A stretch of DNA of 37,535 nucleotides from Holophagaceae bacterium. GTDB taxonomy: Bacteria > Acidobacteriota > Holophagae > Holophagales > Holophagaceae. Under the pieces are notes generated by a model. It was not told where the DNA came from. It made no database searches and was given only the letters and a program-made list of their open reading frames with translations. Positions within the stretch are counted from its first letter, which is position 1, and each line of letters starts with the position of its first letter. The stretch covers positions 1-37,535 of the forward strand of contig JAFJUR010000005.1 in the NCBI GenBank assembly GCA_017859995.1, given 5' to 3'. Made by a program: the position numbers and the translations under genes. This document shows positions 1 through 7,584 of the stretch, piece by piece.

Positions 1-2132
1 TTCCAGGTGCGGACCACGGTGTTGCCGCTCACCTCGTACCCGCTGGCGAAGGAATCGAGGTAGATGCCCCAGGACAGGTAGGTCGGGGTGCCGAAGGTGG
101 CGGAGTAGCCGATGGTGTCGGCCACGACGTTGTTCCGGATGGCGCTGCCACTGCGGAAGGTCCGGTCGTGCTGGGTCACCTCGATGCCGCCGGTGTCGGC
201 GGTCTCCAGGTTCGTGTTCTGGATGCGGTTGAAGGCCACGACATTGTTCCGCCCGGGGTTCTTCAGGGAGATCCCGTAGCGGGAGGTGTCGTGGATGGCG
301 TTGTGCGACAGCGTGTTGTCCGAGCTGCCCGCGCCGGCGAGGACGATCCCGCCCACGTGCCGGTACGCTTCGCCGAGGTGGTGGAGGTGGTTGTCGACGA
401 CGGTGTTGCCCGGGCTGTCCAGGATCAGCACCCCTCCGCCGCCCGCATGGGCCGCGTCGCAGGCCCGCACGGCGTGGCCGCGGCCCCGCGTGATGCACAC
501 GGCGTACGTCCCGAGGTTCCGGAACCGGCAGTCCTCCACCACGCAGGCTTCGGCATCCCGCAGCAGGATGGCGCCGTCGTCGCCCACGCCGTACCCCGCG
601 CTCGCGCCGCTCCGGGTCCAGTCGGTGTCGCGGAAGGTGAGGCCTGCGAAGCGCAGGTGCCGCACGGGCCGGCGGAGGGCGCGATCCCCCTCCACCTGGA
701 TGAGGCGGGTGGTCCGCGGAACGATCACCTCGCTGCCGGCCGAGAAGCCCGCCCGCGGCAGGTAGGCAAGGGTGCCGGAACCGGAATCCAGGTACCACTC
801 GCCGGGCGCGTCGAGTTCCTCCGGCACATTCTCGATGAAGTACCGGTCTCCGGGGTTCAGCGCCGCCAGGGCCTCCGGACCGCCCAGCCGGAGCCGCCCT
901 TCCTTCGGATCGTAGCCGCGGATGGAAAGGATCTCGGCGAAGGCCCGGCACTCGCCCGAGGGGAAGACGTGCACCTCCGCTTCGGGAGCCGCCAGCCAGG
1001 CCTCGCGCACCATGCCGGGGGCGCAGCCGATGGCATCCTTCGGCCCCTGCCCGGCGCCCGTCACCACGAGCTGCCGGCCCTGGGAGCGGACGAAGTCCTT
1101 CGCCGACACGGCCACCAGGTGCCCGCGCGCGGGCGGTTGGAGCCGCGCGCCAACGGGGCTCCAGGCCGGGTCGTCACAGAGCGCGAGGGCATCCAGCACG
1201 AGCCCGCCGCCCTGGCGGTTCTGCCAACGCAGCAGGTGCTCCCCAACCGGGAGGATGAGGGTGGCCGCGCGGCCCCAGCGCGTCGGGCTCCAGGCGCCCG
1301 TGTCCGGAAGGTCGGAGAGCTTCACCGCGTCCCGGCCGTCCACCTGAACCGTGCTGCGGCCATCCATGGCTTTCAGGCCGTAGGGCGCGTTCAAGGCCCC
1401 GTAATGGAGCCACAGGGTGTACCGTCCGGCCTCGGGCACCCGCACCCGGTACTCGAGCCAGTCCCCGGCGTTGTGGATGCCGCCCACGGTGACGCCGAAA
1501 CTGACTTGGCCGAGCCCGTCGGTCGCGTAGAGGAAACCCTTCCGAATGGGATCGGCCGGATCCAGATTCGGGTATCGCGCCCTGGGCTCCCGCCGCCCAT
1601 CCACGACGAGGGCGCGGAACCGCCAGGGGCCGCCCTCTGCCGCGGGCAGATGGAAGGTCAGGGGCTGCCCCGGCGCGGGGAGGGTTCCCACCGCCAGCCG
1701 GCGGCCGCCGATCAGCTCGGGCACCTCACCCGGATAGGCCACGTACGAGATCGCACCCTGGTCGGTTCCGGAATCCTCCGGGCCGAAGCGGATGGGCGCG
1801 TCGAGGAAATACTGGCCGCCGCGGACCTGCACGGTGATCGGGCCCGGCGCCGGCTGGCGCTCCTTGAGCCTGCGGATGGCGTCCCGGGCCCGGGGAATGC
1901 TGGCGAAGGGCCCATCGGTGCGCTCGGGATTCGGCGCGGCGAGGCGGCCAGACCAGGCATCGCGGCCGGCGGGGGACACGTAGAAGGTCTGTCCGGAGGG
2001 GCCGGCCCCTCCCCACACCGGGGCCATCAGTCCGACCAGGAGCGCGCAGCGCGCGGGCCATTCCTTGGCACGGTTCACCAGGCAATCCCAAGGCGCCCCC
2101 AGGCCTCGGCCCCTTCGGATGAGCTTGAACAT
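1..2132 (-). CDS. Secreted right-handed beta-helix protein with CBM6/35-like insert (3' end outside window)
   Basis: An open minus-strand frame of 710 codons starts at the ATG at 2132 and has no stop before the window edge, so the C-terminus is missing. An AAGGAT site lies 8 nt upstream. The N-terminus is a long basic n-region followed by a hydrophobic stretch (about residues 28-43), which looks like a signal peptide; I see no lipobox. A 'FYVSPAGRDAWSG' opening (residue 50), 'ARYPN' (185) and many short parallel beta-helix turns (HNAIHD, NNVVADT type) place it with PF13229-type right-handed beta-helix proteins, many of which are polysaccharide lyases or glycosidases. Residues about 210-322 (GDWLEYRVRVPEAGRYTLWL, a TG-W motif, then LDALAL) resemble a CBM6/CBM35 jelly-roll domain. 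It is divergent from the EPS operon starting at 2206. Catalytic activity cannot be assigned. Confidence 0.88.
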   Translation of the reverse strand, partial: MFKLIRRGRGLGAPWDCLVNRAKEWPARCALLVGLMAPVWGGAGPSGQTFYVSPAGRDAWSGRLAAPNPERTDGPFASIPRARDAIRRLKERQPAPGPITVQVRGGQYFLDAPIRFGPEDSGTDQGAISYVAYPGEVPELIGGRRLAVGTLPAPGQPLTFHLPAAEGGPWRFRALVVDGRREPRARYPNLDPADPIRKGFLYATDGLGQVSFGVTVGGIHNAGDWLEYRVRVPEAGRYTLWLHYGALNAPYGLKAMDGRSTVQVDGRDAVKLSDLPDTGAWSPTRWGRAATLILPVGEHLLRWQNRQGGGLVLDALALCDDPAWSPVGARLQPPARGHLVAVSAKDFVRSQGRQLVVTGAGQGPKDAIGCAPGMVREAWLAAPEAEVHVFPSGECRAFAEILSIRGYDPKEGRLRLGGPEALAALNPGDRYFIENVPEELDAPGEWYLDSGSGTLAYLPRAGFSAGSEVIVPRTTRLIQVEGDRALRRPVRHLRFAGLTFRDTDWTRSGASAGYGVGDDGAILLRDAEACVVEDCRFRNLGTYAVCITRGRGHAVRACDAAHAGGGGVLILDSPGNTVVDNHLHHLGEAYRHVGGIVLAGAGSSDNTLSHNAIHDTSRYGISLKNPGRNNVVAFNRIQNTNLETADTGGIEVTQHDRTFRSGSAIRNNVVADTIGYSATFGTPTYLSWGIYLDSFASGYEVSGNTVVRTW

Positions 2133-2144
2133 TTCGGATTATCC

Positions 2145-2172
2145 TTGACAGATTCTGCGGTATTTTCACAAT
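2145..2172 (+). promoter_or_regulatory. Candidate sigma70-type promoter for the capK-led operon
   Basis: A perfect TTGACA lies at 2145-2150, followed after 16 nt by CACAAT (2167-2172, 4 of 6 to consensus). It sits in the AT-richer 73-bp gap between the divergent genes, 33 bp before the ATG at 2206. On the other strand TATGAT (2176-2171) could be the -10 for the beta-helix gene, with only a weak -35. Inferred from base pattern only. Confidence 0.45.
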
Positions 2173-2205
2173 CATACTACGAACAGTCATGAAGGAAACG
2201 GGTTG

Positions 2206-3498
2206 ATGCTCACGTCGCGGGTACGGAATCTGGGCTTCTGGACGAGCGATCTGTTGCAGGGCGCGCCCATCCGGAAGCACTGCCAGGACATCGAAGCGCG
2301 CCTGGCCGGAAGCGGCCCGTCCACCGACCTTCTCGATGGGCTGCTCCACTACGCCGTCGAGCACAGCCCCTTCTACGCGCCATTCCGCGGGTTCGCATCC
2401 CTGCAGGACTTTCCGGTCATCACCAAGGCCAGCATCAAGGACGGGTACGAGGCCTTCCAATCGAAGGCCTTCGCGGGCCAGCGGCTGCATGTCATGCGCA
2501 CGAGCGGCTCGACCGGGACGCCCTTCGCCGTCCGGCAGGATCCCGACAAGCGCCGCCGCGTGCTCGCAGAGATGATCTGCTTCGGCAAGCGGGCGGGCTA
2601 CGAGGTGGGCGACCGCTACATCTTCACCCGGAGCTGGAGCACCATCAACCGCAAGCGCTGGCACGTGGCCCTGCGGGAAAACGCCATCATGTTCGACATC
2701 TCCTCGCTCGACGACGCCCGGCTCGAATCACTGCGAACGCTACTCCGGAAGGACCGGGGCATCCGCTGCATGCTCGGCTATCCCTCCACATTCGGGCCGC
2801 TTCTCCAGCACCTGGAGCGGGCGGGAGACGGGCCTGATGCCTTCCGTCTGCGGGCCATCATCAGCATCTCTGAACGCCTTCCCAGGGAGATGCGGGAGGA
2901 TCTGCGCGCCCGCTTTGGTTGCACCGTGGTGGCGAGGTACTCCAACCAGGAGAACGGCGTTCTCGCCCAGCAGTGCCCCGGCGGCGAGGAGTTCCACCTC
3001 AACACTGCCAGCTACGCCTTCGAATACCTCCGGCTCGATTCGGACGCGCCGGCCGCCCCCGGGGAACTGGCGCGGGTGGTGATCACCGACCTCTTCAACC
3101 GTGCCATGCCGATGATCCGGTACGATACGGGGGACGTGGCCGTGCGGCAAACTTCCGCGAGGTGCGGATGGGCCACGGATACCCTCAGCGAACTGGATGG
3201 CCGGCGCCAGGATTTCATCCGGGACACGCAGGATCGGCTGCTTTCCCCGGCCGTCGTGTCCACCCACTTCTGGCGCTTCACCGGGCTGAAGCAGTTCCAG
3301 TTCATCCAGGAGGCCAAGGCGCAGTACCGCATCATCCTGAACGGCGCCGATCCGCAATACACAGATGCGGATTTCGTCGCGATGGCCCGCCGCTTCCTCG
3401 GGCCCGAGGCCGCCATCACCATCGAGCACGTGGAAGAAATTCCCCTGCTCGCCTCCGGCAAGCACATGCCGGTGGTCAACCGCTACAGGCCTGCCTGA
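2206..3498 (+). CDS. CapK-type adenylate-forming enzyme (phenylacetate-CoA ligase-like family)
   Basis: A 430-aa protein of the ANL-related CapK/PaaK-like family found in many capsule and exopolysaccharide loci. Seen in the sequence: the adenylate-forming P-loop 'TSGSTGTPFAV' near residue 100, 'RYSNQENG' in the middle, and 'MIRYDTGD' near residue 300, which is the conserved Y-x-TGD nucleotide-binding motif. These enzymes activate a carboxylic acid as an adenylate; the exact acid used by EPS-locus members is generally not known. The frame also allows a TTG one codon upstream (2203), but GAAGGA at 2191-2196 is better spaced for the ATG at 2206. Its TGA overlaps the ATG of the next gene (TGATG), so the two are probably translationally coupled. 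It may make acyl donors for the acyltransferases in the neighbouring operons; that link is inference. Confidence 0.85.
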   Translation: MLTSRVRNLGFWTSDLLQGAPIRKHCQDIEARLAGSGPSTDLLDGLLHYAVEHSPFYAPFRGFASLQDFPVITKASIKDGYEAFQSKAFAGQRLHVMRTSGSTGTPFAVRQDPDKRRRVLAEMICFGKRAGYEVGDRYIFTRSWSTINRKRWHVALRENAIMFDISSLDDARLESLRTLLRKDRGIRCMLGYPSTFGPLLQHLERAGDGPDAFRLRAIISISERLPREMREDLRARFGCTVVARYSNQENGVLAQQCPGGEEFHLNTASYAFEYLRLDSDAPAAPGELARVVITDLFNRAMPMIRYDTGDVAVRQTSARCGWATDTLSELDGRRQDFIRDTQDRLLSPAVVSTHFWRFTGLKQFQFIQEAKAQYRIILNGADPQYTDADFVAMARRFLGPEAAITIEHVEEIPLLASGKHMPVVNRYRPA

Positions 3499-4772
3499 TG
3501 ATTCCTGCGGCAGCCGCCGACGCAGCTCCGGTCCGCCTGGCGGAACCGGGCGCCCCGCCCATGAACGTGCTCTACCTCACCATCGGCTTCCCCCAGCCCG
3601 ACACCCCCTCCGACCTCATGCACCTCATGGAGGTGTTCTGCGGCCACGGCCACACGGTGGACGTGGTGGCCGTCGAGGAGCGGAAGCGGGGCCAGCCCAC
3701 CCGGGTCGCGCAACAGGGGCCGTTCCGCGTGCTGCGCGTCCGTACCGGGAACATATTCGACGTGGGGCCCTATGAGAAAGGGCTGAGCCTCGTCACCCTG
3801 CCCTGGCTGCTGCGGCGCGCCATGGCCAGGCACCTGCCGCGGCGCCGCTATGACCTGGTGATCTACGCGGCCCCGCCCGTCACCTTCTCCCGCGTGGTTC
3901 GCGGCCTGAAGCGCCGCCAGCCCTGGGTGAAGACCTACCTCATGCTGAAAGACATCTTTCCCCAGAATGCCAAGGACCTCGGGATCATCCGCAACCCGCT
4001 GGTCTTCGCCTACTTCAAGCGGCAGGAGCGCAACCTCTACGCCACCTCGGATGTCATCGGCTGCATGTCGCCCGCGAACGTGGCGTTCCTGCGCCAGCAC
4101 AGCCCCGAGATTCCGCCGGAACGGCTGGAGGTGCTGCCCAACACCCGCATGCCAGGGCCTGACACCGGCCTCGCTCCCGCGGGCCCGCTGCGCCAGCGGC
4201 ATGGCATTCCGCCGGACGCGGTCGTGGCCCTCTACGGCGGCAACATGGGGGTGCCCCAGGGGCTGGATTTCCTCCTGGAGGTCTTCGAGGCGAACCGGGA
4301 CCGGACCGACCTGCACTTCCTGCTCGTGGGCCGGGGCACCGAGCGCAAGCGCCTCGCCGAGGCCATCGCCACCAAGGGGCTCCGCAATGTCACCCAGATT
4401 TCCCATCTCCCCCGCCTGGAGTACGAGGCCCTGGCGAGGGAATGCGACATCGGGCTGGTCTGCCTCGACCCCCGCTTCACCATTCCCAACTTCCCCTCGC
4501 GGGTCCTCTCCTACTTCGAGATCCGCATGCCGGTGCTGGCCGCCTTGGATCGCGCCACGGACTTCGGCGCCATGCTCGACGACGCGCAGGCCGGCTACTG
4601 GTGCCACGCCGGCGACCTCGCGGCCTTCCAGCGCCATCTGGACCAGCTGGCCGCGGATCCGCAGCTCCGCGCCCGCATGGGCGCTTCGGGTCGGCGGTAC
4701 CTGGAATCGCATTTTACTTCCGCCAGGGCGTACGAAATCATCTCCAGACACTTCATTCCAGCACACTCATGA
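3498..4772 (+). CDS. Glycosyltransferase family 4 protein, WbuB-like
   Basis: A 424-aa GT-B glycosyltransferase of the GT4/WbuB type. The N-terminal Rossmann part starts at 'MNVLYLTIGFPQPDTPSD' (about residue 22) and contains 'KTYLMLKDIFPQNAKDLG', like the 'DIFP' signature of WbuB homologues. The C-terminal donor half has 'VVALYGGNMGVPQGLDFLL' and 'FLLVGRGTERKRL', with 'FPSRVLSYFE' as the acceptor/donor-site loop. WbuB is a proposed L-FucNAc transferase of E. coli O-antigen loci next to fnlA-fnlC, which agrees with the next two genes here. Two starts are possible: ATG 3498, which overlaps the upstream stop and is chosen here for coupling, or ATG 3561, which matches the usual family N-terminus. 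Neither has a good Shine-Dalgarno. The frame stays open far upstream, but that part overlaps capK in another frame and is not used. Confidence 0.85.
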   Translation: MIPAAAADAAPVRLAEPGAPPMNVLYLTIGFPQPDTPSDLMHLMEVFCGHGHTVDVVAVEERKRGQPTRVAQQGPFRVLRVRTGNIFDVGPYEKGLSLVTLPWLLRRAMARHLPRRRYDLVIYAAPPVTFSRVVRGLKRRQPWVKTYLMLKDIFPQNAKDLGIIRNPLVFAYFKRQERNLYATSDVIGCMSPANVAFLRQHSPEIPPERLEVLPNTRMPGPDTGLAPAGPLRQRHGIPPDAVVALYGGNMGVPQGLDFLLEVFEANRDRTDLHFLLVGRGTERKRLAEAIATKGLRNVTQISHLPRLEYEALARECDIGLVCLDPRFTIPNFPSRVLSYFEIRMPVLAALDRATDFGAMLDDAQAGYWCHAGDLAAFQRHLDQLAADPQLRARMGASGRRYLESHFTSARAYEIISRHFIPAHS

Positions 4773-4775
4773 TCC

Positions 4776-4780
4776 GGAGG
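4776..4780 (+). promoter_or_regulatory. Ribosome binding site supporting a TTG start
   Basis: GGAGG ends 4 nt before the TTG at 4785. No in-frame ATG or GTG exists before the Rossmann motif, so this site decides the start of the CapE-like gene. Confidence 0.65.
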
Positions 4781-4784
4781 CCCC

Positions 4785-5837
4785 TTGTCCAGCCATCTTG
4801 ATCTGAAGAACCAGACCCTGCTCATTACCGGGGGAACGGGATCCTTCGGCAACGTCGTCCTGAAGAAATACCTCACGACCGGCATCGGCGAGATCCGCAT
4901 CTTCAGCCGCGACGAGAAGAAGCAGGACGACATGCGCCATCTCTACAGCGATGACCGCATCAAGTACTACATCGGCGACGTCCGGGATCCGCGGAGCATC
5001 GCCACCGCGCTCCGCGGGGTGGACTACGTCTTCCACGCCGCCGCCCTGAAGCAGGTCCCCTCCTGCGAGTTCTACCCCTTCGAGGCCGTGCGGACGAACG
5101 TGCTCGGCACCTCGAACCTGCTCCAGGCCGCCATCCAGCAGAAGGTGAAGCGGGTGGTCTGCCTGAGCACCGACAAGGCGGTCTACCCCATCAACGCCAT
5201 GGGCATCTCCAAGGCCATGATGGAGAAGGTGGCCCTCGCCGAATCCCGCAACCCCGGCCCCGACGGCTCGGTGATCTGCGTGACCCGCTACGGGAACGTG
5301 ATGGCCTCGCGCGGCTCGGTGATCCCCCTCTTCCTCGACCAGATCAAGTCCGGCAAGCCCATGACGGTGACTGATCCCGAGATGACCCGGTTCCTCATGC
5401 ACCTGGACACGGCCGTGGAACTGGTGGAATTCGCCTTCGCCCACGGCCGCGGCGGCGACACCTTCGTGAGGAAGGCCCCGGCCTCCACCATCCACGACCT
5501 GGCCCTCGCGCTGAAGGAGCTGCTCCAGGCGGACACCGAGATCCAGATCATCGGCACCCGCCACGGCGAGAAGCGCTATGAGAGCCTGCTCTCCCGGGAG
5601 GAACGGGTGCGGGCAGAGGACCTCGGGGACTACTTCCGGGTGCCTGCGGATTCCCGGGATCTGAACTATTCGAAGTACTTCTCGGTGGGCAACCTCGAGG
5701 TGTCCCAGAGCGACGAGTACCATTCCCACAACGCCCAGCGCCTCAACCTCGCCGAGATCAAGGAGCTCCTCCTGACCCTCGACTGCGTCCGCGAGGCCCT
5801 CCTCGAGCGGGGCATCAAGCCGGAGATGGCCCTATGA
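4785..5837 (+). CDS. capE: UDP-GlcNAc 4,6-dehydratase/5-epimerase, CapE/FnlA/WbjB-like
   Basis: A 350-aa extended SDR enzyme that starts with TTG. The NAD(P)-binding motif is 'TGGTGSFG' (residues 16-23), followed by 'FSRDEKKQ' and 'HAAALKQVP', typical of inverting UDP-GlcNAc dehydratases. The catalytic region reads STDK (128-131) and then MGISK (139-143), so Met replaces the Tyr of the usual YxxxK. The CapE/WbjB/FnlA group is known for this replacement, as I recall. The family makes UDP-2-acetamido-2,6-dideoxy-beta-L-arabino-hexos-4-ulose, the first step to UDP-L-FucNAc. Its TGA overlaps the next ATG (ATGA at 5834-5837), so it is translationally coupled to the 2-epimerase. The middle-step enzyme CapF/FnlB, which normally lies between these two genes, is absent. 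Confidence 0.88.
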   Translation: MSSHLDLKNQTLLITGGTGSFGNVVLKKYLTTGIGEIRIFSRDEKKQDDMRHLYSDDRIKYYIGDVRDPRSIATALRGVDYVFHAAALKQVPSCEFYPFEAVRTNVLGTSNLLQAAIQQKVKRVVCLSTDKAVYPINAMGISKAMMEKVALAESRNPGPDGSVICVTRYGNVMASRGSVIPLFLDQIKSGKPMTVTDPEMTRFLMHLDTAVELVEFAFAHGRGGDTFVRKAPASTIHDLALALKELLQADTEIQIIGTRHGEKRYESLLSREERVRAEDLGDYFRVPADSRDLNYSKYFSVGNLEVSQSDEYHSHNAQRLNLAEIKELLLTLDCVREALLERGIKPEMAL

Positions 5838-6964
5838 ACCAGTTGCGCGTGCTCACGGTGGTCGGAACCCGGCCTGAGGTCATCCGGCTTTCGCGGGTCA
5901 TCGCCCGGCTCGAGGAGACCACGGAACACATCCTCGCCCACACCGGTCAGAACTACGACTTCGAGCTGAACCAGGTCTTCTTCAATGACCTCGGGATCCG
6001 CCGGCCCGATCATTTCCTCAAGGCCGCCGGCGAGACCCTCGCCGAGACCATCGGCAACATCATCATCGGCATCGACAAGGTGTTCGAGGAATGCCGCCCG
6101 GATGCCCTGCTGGTGCTGGGCGACACCAACAGCTGCCTTTCGGTGATCCCCGCCAAGCGGCGCAAGATCCCCATCTTCCACATGGAGGCGGGGAACCGCT
6201 GCTTCGACCAGCGGGTGCCCGAAGAGTCCAACCGCAAGGTGGTGGACCACCTGGCCGACATCAACCTCCCCTACAGCGGCCACGCCCGGGAGAACCTGCT
6301 GCGGGAGGGCATCCCCACCGACCGGATCATCAAGACCGGCAGCCCCATGTTCGAGGTGCTCCAGAGCTACCGCGAGGGCATCGACGGCAGCGAGATCCTG
6401 GAACGCCTGAACCTCAAGCCCCAGGACTATTTCCTCGTGAGCTGCCACCGCGAGGAGAACGTCGACTCAGAGGTGAACCTCCCCAAGTTCGTGGCCCTCA
6501 TGAACCACCTCGCCCAGGCCCACGGGAAGCGGATCATCGTCTCCACCCACCCCCGCACCCGCAAGCGGCTCGAAGCCGGCACCTTCGCCACCGACCCGCG
6601 CGTGGAGCTGGTGAAGCCCTTCGGGTATTTCGACTACGTGCGGCTTCAGCAGCACGCCTACGTGGTGCTTTCCGACAGCGGAACCATCACCGAGGAATCC
6701 TCCATCCTGGACTTCCCCGCCCTGAACATCCGCGAAGCCCACGAGCGACCCGAGGGCATGGAGGAAGGCGCGGTGATCCTCACGGGGCTCGAGATCGGCC
6801 GCGTCGAGCAGGCCATCCAGATGCTGCGGTCCACGCCATTCCAGGGGGGCCGCCGGACCCGGCTCGTGCGGGACTACGATGCCCCGCAGGTCTCCGAAAC
6901 CGTCGTCCGCGCCATCCTCGGCTACACGGACTACGTGAACCGCTTTGTCTGGCGCAAGGGATGA
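5834..6964 (+). CDS. capG: UDP-HexNAc 2-epimerase, CapG/FnlC/WbjD-like
   Basis: A 376-aa non-hydrolysing UDP-sugar 2-epimerase (WecB superfamily, GT-B-like fold, cytosolic). Seen: 'GTRPEVIRLSRVI' near the N-terminus, 'HTGQNYD', 'LVLGDTNS', 'HMEAGNRCFDQRVPEESNR' near residue 120, and 'SDSGTITEESSI' near residue 280. The 'GNRCFD' and 'NIREAHERPEGMEEGAV' strings point to the FnlC/CapG branch, which converts UDP-L-PneNAc (6-deoxy-talo form) to UDP-L-FucNAc, rather than to WecB, which makes ManNAc. It is the last gene of the plus operon and ends 5 bp from the stop of the convergent sugar-phosphate transferase gene. The ATG start overlaps the capE stop, with GGAGAT just upstream. Without a CapF homologue here its true substrate is open. 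Confidence 0.88.
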   Translation: MNQLRVLTVVGTRPEVIRLSRVIARLEETTEHILAHTGQNYDFELNQVFFNDLGIRRPDHFLKAAGETLAETIGNIIIGIDKVFEECRPDALLVLGDTNSCLSVIPAKRRKIPIFHMEAGNRCFDQRVPEESNRKVVDHLADINLPYSGHARENLLREGIPTDRIIKTGSPMFEVLQSYREGIDGSEILERLNLKPQDYFLVSCHREENVDSEVNLPKFVALMNHLAQAHGKRIIVSTHPRTRKRLEAGTFATDPRVELVKPFGYFDYVRLQQHAYVVLSDSGTITEESSILDFPALNIREAHERPEGMEEGAVILTGLEIGRVEQAIQMLRSTPFQGGRRTRLVRDYDAPQVSETVVRAILGYTDYVNRFVWRKG

Positions 6965-6969
6965 CCGGC

Positions 6970-7584
6970 CTACCCCTGGCGGATCCGCGCCGGGGGATAG
7001 AGGCCAAGCGTCGCGAGGATGACGAGGAAGTCGGACCACAACCCGGCCTGGGCGGCGTAGGCCTGGTTGATGCGGAGCTTGTCCGGGAGGATCGTCTGGA
7101 CGTAGGTTTCGTCAGGGTTCTGCGCCGCGGCCAGCAGCTCGCTCTCATGGCGGTATTTGATGGAGGCCAGATCGGTGATGCCAGGACGCAGCGTCAGGAT
7201 GGCCCGCTGGTCCGACGTGTAGAGGTCCACGTACTTCGGCACCTCCGGCCGGGGCCCCACGAGGCTCATGTCGCCGGCCACCACGTTGAGCAGCTGCGGG
7301 AACTCGTCCAGCTTCGTGCGGCGGAGGAAACGTCCGGTCCGGGTGATGCGCGGATCCTCGCCCACGGTGATGGCACGGCCCAACCGCTCGGCGTCCACCA
7401 CCATGGTGCGGAACTTCCAGATGCGGAACGGACGTCCTCCCCGCCCGATGCGGGACTGGCGGAAAAAGACCGGGCCCCCGTCCTCCAGCTTCACGACCAG
7501 GGCCACCAGGGCCAGCAGTGGCGACAGGAAGACCAGCCCCAGGAGGGACCAGAACAGGTCGAAGGTTCGCTTGGCCATGGTCAC
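6970..7584 (-). CDS. Initiating sugar-1-phosphate transferase to undecaprenyl phosphate (PglC/WcaJ catalytic-domain type)
   Basis: A 204-aa small monotopic phosphoglycosyl transferase (bacterial sugar transferase family). Seen: a basic start 'AKRTFDLFWSLLGLVFLSP' with the single re-entrant membrane helix and its Pro, then 'PVFFRQSRIGRGGRPFRIWK', 'FRTM', 'RRTKLDEFPQLLNVVAGDMS' and 'LVGPRPE', all hallmark motifs; DE in 'KLDEFPQ' is the catalytic dyad. Its size matches PglC-type enzymes, with no N-terminal multi-TM part. It would load the first sugar phosphate on the lipid carrier and so start repeat-unit assembly. GTG at 7584 overlaps the aminotransferase stop (GTGA); ATG at 7578 is an alternative. 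It is last in the minus operon with a DegT aminotransferase, as in bacillosamine loci, which suggests a 4-amino-6-deoxy sugar as substrate (inference). Confidence 0.9.
   Translation of the reverse strand: MTMAKRTFDLFWSLLGLVFLSPLLALVALVVKLEDGGPVFFRQSRIGRGGRPFRIWKFRTMVVDAERLGRAITVGEDPRITRTGRFLRRTKLDEFPQLLNVVAGDMSLVGPRPEVPKYVDLYTSDQRAILTLRPGITDLASIKYRHESELLAAAQNPDETYVQTILPDKLRINQAYAAQAGLWSDFLVILATLGLYPPARIRQG

Noticed and set aside
168..2192. Open plus-strand frame of 674 codons
   Set aside because: It is antisense to the beta-helix gene, has no family similarity, and its Gly/Ala/Arg/Val-rich make-up is typical of shadow frames in GC-rich DNA.
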